From Polymorphobacter_B sp038225475 (GTDB lineage: Bacteria; Pseudomonadota; Alphaproteobacteria; Sphingomonadales; Sphingomonadaceae): DNA of 64,000 nucleotides. The DNA is taken from positions 124,001-188,000 of the forward strand of contig JBBRRA010000006.1 of the NCBI GenBank assembly GCA_038225475.1. The letters are read 5' to 3'. Position numbers and translations under genes: made by a program. Positions 17,340-25,398 of the stretch are shown here, piece by piece. The stretch's first letter is position 1, and each line of letters opens with the position of its first letter. Under the pieces are notes generated by a model, which was not told the DNA's origin, did not search any database, and saw nothing but the letters and a program-made list of their open reading frames with translations.

Positions 17340-18394
17340 AACCAGGTGACATGCCCCATCTTGCGGCCCGGCTTGACCTCACTCTTGCCGTAGAGATGGA
17401 GGTGCGCGCCCGCATCGGCAAGGATCTGCGCCCAGTCGTGCACCGCCTCGCCGAGCAGATTGGTCATGCGGACCGCGGGCGCGGTCAGCGTCGTGCTGCC
17501 GAGCGGTAGCCCGCAGACCGCGCGGATATGGTTTTCGAACTGGCTGACGCGCGCTCCCTCGATCGTCCAATGGCCGCTGTTGTGCACGCGCGGGGCCATT
17601 TCATTGAACACCGGACCATCGGCGGTCGCGAAGAATTCGAGCGTCAGCACGCCGACATAGCCCAGCGCATCGGCCACCGCGCGCGCCAGCCCGGTGGCGG
17701 CGGCGGCGTGGCGCGCGACGCTTGCCGGTGCAGGCACGCGGCTGCAGTCGAGCACGCCGCGGACATGTTCGTTGTGCGGCACGTCATACACCACGACCTC
17801 GCCGCCGCGTGCGCGCGCCAGCAGCACCGAAAACTCGGCGTCGAATGCCACCAACCCCTCGAGCAGCGCCGGCGCTTCGCCGATCGCCGCCCACGCGTCG
17901 GCGGCGTCGGCGGCGCGGTCGATCCGCACCTGCCCCTTGCCGTCATAGCCCATCCGCCGCGTCTTGAGCAGCGCGGGGGTGCCGAGCGCGCCCAGCGCCG
18001 CGTGCAGCTCGGCGAGCGAAGCAACCGCGCGGTACGGCGCGGTCCGCCCGCCCAGCCCGGCGACAAAGGTCTTCTCGGCCAGTCGGTCCTGCGCCACCTC
18101 GAGCGCGTTGGCACCCGGCCAGACCAGCGCGCGGCCGCCGAGATAGCGCACGGCATCGACGTCGATATTTTCAAACTCGAACGTCACCACATCGACCGCC
18201 GCGGCGAACGCATCGAGCGCAGCGCGATCGGTATAATCGGCGCGCGTCACCTGTGCCGCAACGTCGCCCGCCGGCAGCTCGGGCTCGGGGGCAAGGATAT
18301 GGACGCGGTAACCCATCGACGCCGCCGCCAGCGCGAGCATGCGCCCAAGCTGGCCGCCGCCCAGAATGCCGATCGTCGATCCGGGTGGAATCAT
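17336..18394 (-). CDS. purK: 5-(carboxyamino)imidazole ribonucleotide synthase
   Basis: ATP-grasp enzyme that makes N5-CAIR from AIR, ATP and bicarbonate in de novo purine synthesis. 352 residues. Seen: the N-terminal nucleotide fold IGILGGGQLGRMLALAA, VTFEFENIDVDAV, the ATP-grasp segments LKTRRMGYDGKGQ and EFFATADGPVFNEMAPRVHNSGHW (in part), and a C-terminal LYGKSEVKPGRKMGHV. ATG at 18394 overlaps the purE stop (ATGA); the longer open frame starts inside purE. It feeds PurE directly. Confidence 0.96.
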   Translation of the reverse strand: MIPPGSTIGILGGGQLGRMLALAAASMGYRVHILAPEPELPAGDVAAQVTRADYTDRAALDAFAAAVDVVTFEFENIDVDAVRYLGGRALVWPGANALEVAQDRLAEKTFVAGLGGRTAPYRAVASLAELHAALGALGTPALLKTRRMGYDGKGQVRIDRAADAADAWAAIGEAPALLEGLVAFDAEFSVLLARARGGEVVVYDVPHNEHVRGVLDCSRVPAPASVARHAAAATGLARAVADALGYVGVLTLEFFATADGPVFNEMAPRVHNSGHWTIEGARVSQFENHIRAVCGLPLGSTTLTAPAVRMTNLLGEAVHDWAQILADAGAHLHLYGKSEVKPGRKMGHVTWL

Positions 18395-18876
18395 GCCGGC
18401 GTCAGCGCCACGCTGTCGCGTTGCGCGGCGCGCCACGCGTCGAGCCGCGCCGCCAGCGCGTCGTCGTGCACGGCAAAGGTCGCGGCGACCAGCAGCGCGG
18501 CGTTGATTGCGCCGGGCTTGCCGATCGCCAGCGTGCCGACCGGGATGCCGGCGGGCATCTGGACGATCGACAGCAGGCTATCCATGCCGCTGAGCGCCGC
18601 CGACGACACCGGCACGCCGTACACCGGCAACCGGGTCAACGCCGCACACATCCCCGGCAGATGCGCGGCACCGCCGGCGCCCGCGATGATCGCACCCAGC
18701 CCGCGCGCGACCGCGGTCGTCGCATAGTCGTACAGCCGTTCGGGTGTGCGGTGCGCCGATACGACGCGCGTTTCGTGGAGCACCCCCAGTTCGGCGAGCG
18801 TCAGCGCGGCATGCTCCATCGTCGCCCAGTCGGACGTGCTGCCCATGATAATGCCGACCAGTGGCGGCGTACGCAT
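18391..18876 (-). CDS. purE: N5-carboxyaminoimidazole ribonucleotide mutase (class I PurE)
   Basis: Converts N5-CAIR to CAIR. 161 residues. Seen: the substrate loop GIIMGSTSDWATM, the His loop VVSAHRTPERLYDY, IAGAGGAAHLPGM, and VQMPAGIPVGTLAIGKPGA. It is the first gene of the purE-purK-secreted protein transcript. Presence of purK with purE matches the two-step bacterial route. No convincing promoter was seen directly upstream (18877-18950). Confidence 0.97.
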   Translation of the reverse strand: MRTPPLVGIIMGSTSDWATMEHAALTLAELGVLHETRVVSAHRTPERLYDYATTAVARGLGAIIAGAGGAAHLPGMCAALTRLPVYGVPVSSAALSGMDSLLSIVQMPAGIPVGTLAIGKPGAINAALLVAATFAVHDDALAARLDAWRAAQRDSVALTPA

Positions 18877-18953
18877 TGCCTGGCTCCCCTGCGAGCGAAG
18901 CGCCGGACCTTAGGGGCGGGGCCGAAGCGTGGCAACGGGGGCGGTTGCGATGC

Positions 18954-19008
18954 TTGGTGCCGAGTCGATCAGCTTGACAGTTAAAAACCGATATGGTACA
19001 GAATACAC
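18954..19008 (+). promoter_or_regulatory. Intergenic element A with a strong orphan promoter
   Basis: TTGACA (18974-18979), a 17-base spacer and TACAGA (18997-19002) form a near-consensus sigma-70 promoter reading rightward, but no plus-strand gene follows: gpmA, on the minus strand, ends at 19149. The element TTGGTG-N9-TCAGCTTGACAG-N21-AATACAC is shared with 31829-31862, which lacks the 21 bases. The remaining gap 19009-19148 holds a small hairpin CGGTG-AAA-CACCG (19093-19105) and GTGACAC twice (19105 and 19120). A short transcript here is possible but not shown. Confidence 0.5.
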
Positions 19009-19148
19009 TCGCTCAGCAGTTGCGCTTTTTAAGTCGCCCCCGTCCCGAAAACGATTCCGTACCAGTGTGACCTTCGCTGCCCCGCCTGAAACCGGTGAAA
19101 CACCGTGACACAGAAAAGCGTGACACGTTCCAAGCCTTTGCCGGTGGC

Positions 19149-19835
19149 CTAGCGATCGCCGAGATAGAAGCGCGACGTCGCCTGCAGGTGGTCGTCGAGC
19201 TCATAGACCAGCGGTTTGCCGGTGGGGATCTCGACCGCGGCAATGTCGGCGTCCGAAATGCCCGACAGGTGCTTGACCAGTGCGCGCAGCGAATTGCCGT
19301 GCGCAACGACGACAACGCGCTCGCCGCGGCGCAGCGCGGGCACGATCGCGCTGTCCCAATAGGGCAGCACGCGGGCGATGGTGTCCTTCAGGCTTTCGGC
19401 AGCGGGGACCGCGATCCCGGCATAGCGGCGGTCGCCCGACAGGTCATAGCGCGAGCCGGCTTCGAGCGGCGGCGGCGGCACGTCGAAGCTGCGGCGCCAC
19501 TCGTGCACCTGCGCATCGCCGTGCGCGGCCGCGGTCTCGGCCTTGTTGAGCCCGGTCAGCCCGCCATAGTGACGCTCGTTCAACCGCCAGTCCTTGGTTT
19601 CGGGAATCCACAGCCGCGCCATGCTGCCGAGCACGAGGTGCAGCGTGCGGATTGCGCGCGTCTGGACGCTGGTGAAGGCGCGGTCGAAGTCATAGCCGGC
19701 GGCGGCGAGTGCGGCACCTGCTGCGGTCGCCTCGTCGACGCCGTTGGGCGTCAGGTCGACATCCCACCAGCCGGTAAAGCGGTTTTCAAGGTTCCACGCG
19801 CTCTGGCCGTGGCGGATCAGCACCAGCGTCGGCAT
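19149..19835 (-). CDS. gpmA: 2,3-bisphosphoglycerate-dependent phosphoglycerate mutase
   Basis: Interconverts 3- and 2-phosphoglycerate in glycolysis and gluconeogenesis. 228 residues, typical. Seen: the phospho-acceptor His9 in LIRHGQSAWN, ENRFTGWWDVDLT, the acidic catalytic region LNERHYGGLTGLNK, and the second His in VVAHGNSLRAL. ATG at 19835 shares its A with the TGA stop of the upstream peptidase gene (TGATG), so the two are coupled. An acid phosphatase-like relative is excluded by the full dPGM insertion region. Confidence 0.96.
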   Translation of the reverse strand: MPTLVLIRHGQSAWNLENRFTGWWDVDLTPNGVDEATAAGAALAAAGYDFDRAFTSVQTRAIRTLHLVLGSMARLWIPETKDWRLNERHYGGLTGLNKAETAAAHGDAQVHEWRRSFDVPPPPLEAGSRYDLSGDRRYAGIAVPAAESLKDTIARVLPYWDSAIVPALRRGERVVVVAHGNSLRALVKHLSGISDADIAAVEIPTGKPLVYELDDHLQATSRFYLGDR

Positions 19836-20956
19836 CAGCGCAGCTTTCCGATGATCTCGAGCGCAGCGGCAAGGCTGTCGCGGCCCAGCGCCTTCGACCG
19901 CTCGGGCGACCAGCCCCGCGCCGGATCGGGCAGGTCGTTGGCATCCTTGAACGGCATTTCGAGCGTCATCGCGACGCAACCGAATTCGTTCGCCACCGCA
20001 TTGGTGCTCATCGTCAGATTGGCCTTGCCCGCGCCGCTCGGCGGATAGCCGATGCGCGTCTGGAAGTCGGGCGACAGCCGCGCCAGCGCAGCGTTATAGT
20101 CGCGCAGCAGCGCCAGTTGCCGGTCGGTGATGTTGGGGATGCCTTCGAACCCGGCGATGAAGTTGTGCGGCAGCGTCTCGTCGCCGTGAACGTCCATCGC
20201 CAAGTCGACGCCGGTGACGCGCATCCGGCCCAGCACATGCAGCACCTCGGGCGAGCGCTCGAGGCTCGGCGCATGCCATTCGCGGTTGAGGTTGACCCCG
20301 GCATAGTTGGTGCGCAGGTGCCCGCGCGCGCTGCCGTCGGGGTTCATGTTGGGCACCAGATGCAATGTCGCGAGCGACCGCAGCCGCCGCGCCACCGGGT
20401 CGCTGGCATCGATCAACCGGTCGAGCGCACCCTCCATCCACCATTCGGCCATACTCTCACCCGGGTGCTGGCGCGCATACCACCACAGCTGCAGCGGCCC
20501 GTCGCCCATCGTCAGCAGGTCGAGCGTGCGGCCTTCGAGCGTGTGGCCGAGCACTTCGGTGCGAACCCCGGGGGCGGCCCCGATGCGCGCGACGAGGTCG
20601 TGGTGGCGCTCCTGACTGTATGGGGCAAAGTACGCCAGCCAGATGCTGTCCGCGGTCGGCGTGATCTCGATCGTCAGCACGCCGCCGTCATAGCTGGTCG
20701 GCGACCGCGTCCAGTCGTTGCGGTCGGTCGACACGCAGACGCGGTAGTCCTTCCACCCGCCGGTGTACGCCGCGCCGCCGGCGTTGGTGATCCGCAAGGT
20801 ACACGCCACGCCCTTCGCGCCGGTCAGGCGGAAGTGGAACCACTGGTAGAAGTCCGATTCGCGGTCGGTGCGGATCGCGAGATCGAACCGCGCGCCGTCC
20901 TGCTGCAGCACGTCGATGTTGCCGCTGTCGAACGCGGCCGAGATGGCGATGGTCAA
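19835..20956 (-). CDS. M14-family zinc carboxypeptidase, cytosolic CCP-like
   Basis: 373 residues. The N-terminal beta-rich domain (about 1-120) resembles the one that precedes the peptidase in cytosolic carboxypeptidases of the AGTPBP/CCP type. The peptidase part shows the zinc pair HPGES (in WWYARQHPGESMAEWW), NMNPDGSARGHLRTNYAGVNLNR (in part), the third ligand in MDVHGDE, and a late catalytic Glu in AMTLEMPFKD. No signal peptide, so it acts in the cytoplasm. It starts at TTG (20956), supported by AAGGA seven bases upstream; that site immediately follows the lipoprotein stop. Bacterial substrates of this group are mostly unknown. Confidence 0.86.
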   Translation of the reverse strand: MTIAISAAFDSGNIDVLQQDGARFDLAIRTDRESDFYQWFHFRLTGAKGVACTLRITNAGGAAYTGGWKDYRVCVSTDRNDWTRSPTSYDGGVLTIEITPTADSIWLAYFAPYSQERHHDLVARIGAAPGVRTEVLGHTLEGRTLDLLTMGDGPLQLWWYARQHPGESMAEWWMEGALDRLIDASDPVARRLRSLATLHLVPNMNPDGSARGHLRTNYAGVNLNREWHAPSLERSPEVLHVLGRMRVTGVDLAMDVHGDETLPHNFIAGFEGIPNITDRQLALLRDYNAALARLSPDFQTRIGYPPSGAGKANLTMSTNAVANEFGCVAMTLEMPFKDANDLPDPARGWSPERSKALGRDSLAAALEIIGKLR

Positions 20957-20968
20957 GCGATGGTCCTT

Positions 20969-21577
20969 CTAGCGGCGGGGCAATGGATAGCGCGCGGTGA
21001 CGCCCGAACGCCCGGGAAACTCGGCGAGCAGCGCCTGCGCCAGCGCCGGAACCGCCGTCGTCAGCCGGCTCGCGGCGTCGTGCGCATCGGCGGCGGCGGT
21101 CGCGGTGCCCTCCCACAGCAGCGCCTCGTCGGTGCGTCGCTTGAGCTTGAGCGACAGCGTGTTGACGCGGATCGCCTCGATCCGCCCCGGCCCGACCGGC
21201 GTCGAAACACCGGCGCCGACACCGCCGCCGCGATAGCCGCCACCCCCGATACCGACGCCGAAGCCGATCTGTACCGGCGGAGCCCGGCGCACGGTCTGCG
21301 TGGTCTGCGTAACGCTCAGCGCGGCAATATAGGTGGCGCTGCCCGGTGCTACCGCGCGCTCGTACCCGACGCGCGCCAGCTCGGCGGCAACGGCATCGGC
21401 ATAGCTGGCGAACGCAAGGCTGGACGCCGCCGCCGGATCGACCGCGACCACCGCGACGCTCGCATGCGGCAACGGCTGGCTAAGGTGAAAGCGCGTTACC
21501 TCGATGCCGCCGGGCGTCGCGCACGCGGCCAGCAGCAACGCGGCTCCGATCGGTACAATCAAATTGCGGCGCGCCAT
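20969..21577 (-). CDS. DUF4136 domain lipoprotein
   Basis: 202-residue predicted lipoprotein. The signal sequence MARRNLIVPIGAALLLAACA has a lipobox LLAAC, placing the mature N-terminus at the Cys. The body follows the DUF4136 pattern (VRRAPPVQIGFGVGIGG, LSLKLKRRTDEALLWEGTA) with a glycine-rich insert GIGGGGYRGGGVGAGV in the middle. ATG at 21577 has GGGGAA upstream. It is followed after 12 bases by the peptidase gene and then gpmA. It is divergent from galE across 91 bases. Function unknown; relatives are envelope lipoproteins. Confidence 0.82.
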   Translation of the reverse strand: MARRNLIVPIGAALLLAACATPGGIEVTRFHLSQPLPHASVAVVAVDPAAASSLAFASYADAVAAELARVGYERAVAPGSATYIAALSVTQTTQTVRRAPPVQIGFGVGIGGGGYRGGGVGAGVSTPVGPGRIEAIRVNTLSLKLKRRTDEALLWEGTATAAADAHDAASRLTTAVPALAQALLAEFPGRSGVTARYPLPRR

Positions 21578-21668
21578 GAAACGATTTCCCCTTGTCAGCC
21601 TTATACTCGCGCGCACAACGCTTGCCAGCACGCCAGGTCGCATCCGCGACTGCCACAAGGAGATCGCC

Positions 21669-22664
21669 ATGTCCCCTGCTCCCGCCGTCCTTGTCACCGG
21701 CGGTGCCGGCTATATCGGCAGCCATGCGGTGCTCGCGCTGCGCGACGCGGGATACGCCGTCACGGTGGTCGACGATTTCAGCACGGGCTTTCGCCGCGCC
21801 GTGCCCGAAGGCGTCGGCTTTTATCAAGGCGACATCGCCGACGCAGCGTTGATCGCGCGGATCATCGCCGAACAGCAGATCACCGCAATCATGCACTTTG
21901 CCGGATCGATCATCGTTCCCGAATCGGTCACCGATCCGCTCAAATACTATCGTAACAACACCGCCGCGAGCCGCGCGCTGCTCGAGGCGGCGGTAACCGG
22001 CGGCGTCCGGCACTTCATCTTTTCGTCGACCGCAGCGGTCTATGGCATCCCCGAAGTCTCGCCGATCGTCGAGGATTCGGCCAAGGTCCCGATCAACCCC
22101 TATGGCAGTTCGAAGCTGATGACCGAATGGATGCTGCGCGATGTCGCTGCCGTGCACCCGCTCAACTTCGGCGTGCTGCGATATTTCAACGTCGCCGGAG
22201 CCGATCCGCAGGGCCGCAGTGGGCAATCGACCGCTGGGGCAACGCACCTGATCAAGGTCGCGTGCGAGGCTGCGACCGGCAAGCGCGACCATGTCACCGT
22301 CTTCGGCACCGATTACGCTACCCCCGATGGCACCGGGGTGCGCGACTATATCCACGTCCACGACCTTGCCGCAGCGCATGTCGCGCTGCTTGCCGCGCTG
22401 ATCGCCGAACCGGCGCGGTCGCTGACGATGAACTGTGGATACAGCCGCGGCTTTTCGGTGCTGGAGGTGCTCGATGCGGTCGACCGCGTCACCAACATGA
22501 AGATCGAGCGCGTGCTGGCGCCGCGCCGCGCCGGCGACCCCGATGCGCTGGTCGCCGACACTGCGCGGATCCGCTCGACACTCGACTGGACGCCAGTTCG
22601 CGACGACCTCGACAGCATCATCGCCGATGCGCTGGCGTGGGAGCGCAGCCTTGGCTCGGCTTGA
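21669..22664 (+). CDS. galE: UDP-glucose 4-epimerase
   Basis: Interconverts UDP-glucose and UDP-galactose for polysaccharide and lipopolysaccharide synthesis. 331 residues. Seen: the NAD-binding VLVTGGAGYIGSH, the SSTAAVYG segment with the catalytic Ser/Thr, the YxxxK in NPYGSSKLMTE, RYFNVAGADPQG and GTGVRDYIHVHDLA. ATG at 21669 has AAGGAG six bases upstream; the longer frame overlaps the divergent lipoprotein start. Extended SDR sugar epimerases are similar, but the motifs fit GalE well. Confidence 0.94.
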   Translation: MSPAPAVLVTGGAGYIGSHAVLALRDAGYAVTVVDDFSTGFRRAVPEGVGFYQGDIADAALIARIIAEQQITAIMHFAGSIIVPESVTDPLKYYRNNTAASRALLEAAVTGGVRHFIFSSTAAVYGIPEVSPIVEDSAKVPINPYGSSKLMTEWMLRDVAAVHPLNFGVLRYFNVAGADPQGRSGQSTAGATHLIKVACEAATGKRDHVTVFGTDYATPDGTGVRDYIHVHDLAAAHVALLAALIAEPARSLTMNCGYSRGFSVLEVLDAVDRVTNMKIERVLAPRRAGDPDALVADTARIRSTLDWTPVRDDLDSIIADALAWERSLGSA

Positions 22665-22689
22665 CTTGCGCCGCCGACACCCATAGACA
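22661..22689 (+). promoter_or_regulatory. Candidate rpmJ promoter overlapping the galE stop
   Basis: TTGACT (22661-22666) contains the galE TGA stop; TAGACA (22684-22689) follows after 17 bases. It would start transcription about 45 bases before the L36 gene. Confidence 0.5.
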
Positions 22690-22740
22690 GCGCGCTTTCC
22701 GGGGCTCGTCCCTGCACGCCATTTTTCGACGGGACGCCTG

Positions 22741-22866
22741 ATGAAAGTTCGTAACTCGCTCAAGTCGCTTAAGGGTCGCCACCGCGATTGCCAGGTCGTG
22801 CGCCGTCACGGCCGGACCTATGTGATCAACAAGACCAATCGCCGCTTCAAGGCGCGCCAGGGTTAA
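22741..22866 (+). CDS. rpmJ: 50S ribosomal protein L36, zinc-independent form
   Basis: 41-residue basic protein beginning MKVRNSLKSLKGRHRDCQVV, with the family pattern RRHGRTYVINKTNRRFKARQG at its end (21 residues, given here without detail of the middle: RRHGRTYVINKT then NRRFKARQG). Most L36 proteins bind zinc through three Cys and one His; only one Cys is present here, so this is the C-minus, zinc-independent paralog type. It is the only gene between galE and the HAD hydrolase and has its own candidate promoter. It was found by direct translation; the gene is too short for most open-frame scans. Confidence 0.95.
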   Translation: MKVRNSLKSLKGRHRDCQVVRRHGRTYVINKTNRRFKARQG

Positions 22867-22875
22867 TCAGCCCCG

Positions 22876-23496
22876 GTGACCGCGACGCTGGCAGCGCCGC
22901 GCGCGGTCATCTTCGATATCGGCAACGTCCTTTACGACTGGGACCCCCGGTATCTGTACGCCAAGCTGATTGCCGATCCGGTCGAACTCGACTGGTTCCT
23001 GCAAAATGTCGTGACCAAGGCTTGGCATTTTCAACACGATACCGGCCGCCCCGCCGTCGAGACGACCGCCGAGCTCGGTGCGGCGTTTCCGGCCTATCGC
23101 AGCTTGATCGAAGCCTATGTGCCGCGCTGGCTCGAGACGGTCCCGGGGCCGCTGCCGGGCATGATCGAGCTGGTCGACGACCTTGCCAGCGCTGCCGTGC
23201 CACTGTTCGCAATCACCAATTTCAGCGCCGAGTTCTGGCCACGCTTCCGCGCCACCGCGCCGGTGTTCGAGCGCTTTCGCGACATCGTCGTGTCGGGGGT
23301 CGAACGGCTGACCAAGCCCGATCCGGCAATCTACGCGCTCGCGCTCGACCGATTCGGATTGGCCGCCCCCGATGCCCTGTTTATCGACGACCGCGCCGAC
23401 AATGTCGCCGCAGCGGTCGCCGCTGGGATGGCCGGGCATGTGTTCGTCGATGCGCCGACAACGCGCGCGTGGCTTTCGGCTCAGGCGGTACTATAA
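22876..23496 (+). CDS. HAD-superfamily hydrolase
   Basis: 206-residue haloacid-dehalogenase-like phosphatase. Motif I is the Asp segment VIFDIGNVLYDWDPR, motif II ITNFS, motif III Lys in LTKPDPAIYALAL, motif IV FIDDRADNVAAA. The cap is a small helical one between motifs I and II. The start is GTG at 22876, nine bases after the rpmJ stop, without a strong ribosome-binding site. The 3' end overlaps the convergent pyruvate kinase gene by 16 bases. Substrate unknown; 2-haloacid dehalogenase-like and sugar-phosphate phosphatases have the same layout. Confidence 0.85.
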   Translation: MTATLAAPRAVIFDIGNVLYDWDPRYLYAKLIADPVELDWFLQNVVTKAWHFQHDTGRPAVETTAELGAAFPAYRSLIEAYVPRWLETVPGPLPGMIELVDDLASAAVPLFAITNFSAEFWPRFRATAPVFERFRDIVVSGVERLTKPDPAIYALALDRFGLAAPDALFIDDRADNVAAAVAAGMAGHVFVDAPTTRAWLSAQAVL

Positions 23497-24944
23497 CCGT
23501 CGAGCTCGCCGCCGCTGAGCCGCACGACATGGAGCACATTCGTCGTTCCCGGTGTCGAGAACGGCACCCCGGCGATCAGAATGAGCAGATCACCGCCCGC
23601 CGCGATCCCCGTGCGCAACGCCATCCGCTTCGATTTCGCGACCATCTCCTCGAAGTCGCCGACATCGCGCGTCACTACCGCATGGACACCCCATACCAGC
23701 CCCATGCGGCGCGCCGTGCCGCGGGACGGTGTCAGGCACAGGATCGGCACTGCGGCGCGTTCGCGTGCGGCACGGCGTGCGGTCGATCCTGAAATCGTGA
23801 AGCATGCAATCGCCCGGACGCCGATGGTCTGCGCGATCTGCGCGGCAGCCGCCGAAATCGCGTCGGCGGTCGTCGGTTCGGTCGCGGTGGCGGTAAAGTG
23901 CACGCGCGCATAGTAAAGCGGATCGGCCTCCACTGTCCGCGCGATCGCGTCCATCATCGCCACCGCCTCGACCGGCCACGCGCCAGCCGCACTTTCGGCC
24001 GACAGCATCACCGCATCGGCACCGTCATAAATTGCCGTGGCGACGTCGCTGACTTCGGCGCGCGTCGGTGACGGCGAGACGATCATCGATTCGAGCATCT
24101 GCGTCGCCACCACCACGGGCTTGCCCGCTGCACGCGCCATCGCGACGATGCGCTTTTGCGCCGGCGGGACCTGCTCGGGCGGCAGCTCGACGCCGAGGTC
24201 GCCGCGCGCCACCATGACTGCGTCGGCGAGTTCGAGGATCTCCGCCAGCCGTTCGAGCGCCGCCGGCTTTTCGATCTTGGCGAGCAGCGCCGCCTTGCCG
24301 CGGATCAGCGCGCGCGCCTCGGCGACATCTTCGGGGCGCTGCACGAAGCTCAGCGCGATCCAGTCGACATGATGATCGAGCGCAAACGCCAGATCGGCGC
24401 GGTCCTTGACTGTCAGCGCGGGCAGCGGGACGACGACGTCGGGAACGTTGACGCCCTTGTTGTTCGACAGCCACCCGCCGATCTCGACGCGCGTATCGAT
24501 CCGCGTCGGCGCGACGGCGATGACGCGCAGCACCAGCTTGCCGTCATCGAGTAACAGCCGTGCGCCGGGCATCAGCGCAGCGAACAGTTCCTTGTGCGGC
24601 AGCTGGACACGGCGATCGTCGCCCGGTGCGGAGTCGAGATCGAGCGCGAACGAGGCACCGACAATCAGCTCGATGCGGCCATCGCCGAAGCTGCCAACCC
24701 GCAGCTTGGGCCCCTGCAGGTCGGCAAGGATCGTCAGCGGCTGGCCGATTTCCTTTTCGAGCCCGCGGATATTGGCAATTAATTCGGCGCGCGCTTCTGG
24801 TGTGCCGTGGCTCATGTTGACGCGAAACGCGTCCGCCCCGGCATGGATCAGCTTGCGGATCATCTCGGGCGAGTGCGACGCCGGACCCAAAGTGGCGAGC
24901 ACCTTTACCTTACGGCGGCGGGGAGCAAGAGCGAGCGTCATCAT
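23481..24944 (-). CDS. pyk: Pyruvate kinase
   Basis: Makes pyruvate and ATP from phosphoenolpyruvate and ADP. About 487 residues. Seen: ATLGPASHSPEMIRKLIHAGADAFRVNMSHG (N-terminal signature, abbreviated as TLGPAS and FRVNMSHG), LADLQGPKLRVG, the active-site LLAKIEKPAALE, DAVMVARGDLGVELP and VVATQMLESM, then the C-terminal regulatory domain. ATG at 24944 or the adjacent ATG at 24941: GGAG stands four or seven bases upstream, so the second may be used. Opposes pckA in carbon flow. The gene is convergent with the HAD gene and overlaps it by 16 bases. Confidence 0.96.
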   Translation of the reverse strand: MMTLALAPRRRKVKVLATLGPASHSPEMIRKLIHAGADAFRVNMSHGTPEARAELIANIRGLEKEIGQPLTILADLQGPKLRVGSFGDGRIELIVGASFALDLDSAPGDDRRVQLPHKELFAALMPGARLLLDDGKLVLRVIAVAPTRIDTRVEIGGWLSNNKGVNVPDVVVPLPALTVKDRADLAFALDHHVDWIALSFVQRPEDVAEARALIRGKAALLAKIEKPAALERLAEILELADAVMVARGDLGVELPPEQVPPAQKRIVAMARAAGKPVVVATQMLESMIVSPSPTRAEVSDVATAIYDGADAVMLSAESAAGAWPVEAVAMMDAIARTVEADPLYYARVHFTATATEPTTADAISAAAAQIAQTIGVRAIACFTISGSTARRAARERAAVPILCLTPSRGTARRMGLVWGVHAVVTRDVGDFEEMVAKSKRMALRTGIAAGGDLLILIAGVPFSTPGTTNVLHVVRLSGGELDGYSTA

Positions 24945-25023
24945 CGGTCTCCGGGGCTTGCGCTGCCGCCGGTGCCAGCCCTTATGGGAAGGCAGGGCGA
25001 TTGTCGCCATCGGAGTGCACATC

Positions 25024-25398
25024 ATGGACGATAACATGCGCGATAAGGTCGAAGCCGCCGCGTTCCGCCGCCTCACCGACCTGCTTCGCCATCGCACCGA
25101 TGTGCAGAATGTCGAGCTGATGGGAGCGGGCGGGTTCTGCCGCAACTGTCTGTCGGACTGGCTGGCCGAGGCGGCTGCTGACCACGGCGTGCCGCTAACC
25201 AAGGACGCCGCGCGCGAGTGGGTGTATGGCATGCCCTATGCCGACTATAAGGCACGCCACCAGACCGAGGCGACGCCCAAGCAGCTCGCGCGCATGGCCG
25301 GCAGTATCGAGCGCAACAAGCGCGAGGCCGCCTTGGACGAAGCCCTCGACGAGAGCTTTCCGGCTAGCGACCCGCCAGCGATAACGGGACCGCGTTAG
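25024..25398 (+). CDS. DUF1244 protein with a SFPASDPP-type C-terminal tail
   Basis: 124 residues. The first ~85 match the DUF1244 family: KVEAAAFRRLTDLLRHRTDVQN, LMGAGGFCRNCLSDW with the conserved CRNC cysteines, and DAAREWVYGMPYADYK. The remaining part is a linker followed by ALDEALDESFPASDPPA, an acidic motif also found in many short stand-alone bacterial proteins. ATG at 25024 has GGAG eight bases upstream. Function of DUF1244 is unknown. The stop lies against the convergent GreA-like gene, overlapping it by four bases. Confidence 0.82.
   Translation: MDDNMRDKVEAAAFRRLTDLLRHRTDVQNVELMGAGGFCRNCLSDWLAEAAADHGVPLTKDAAREWVYGMPYADYKARHQTEATPKQLARMAGSIERNKREAALDEALDESFPASDPPAITGPR

Noticed and set aside
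19105..19126. GTGACAC repeated twice, considered as a repeat array
   Set aside because: Only two copies with eight bases between; no further periodicity, so no CRISPR or iteron array.
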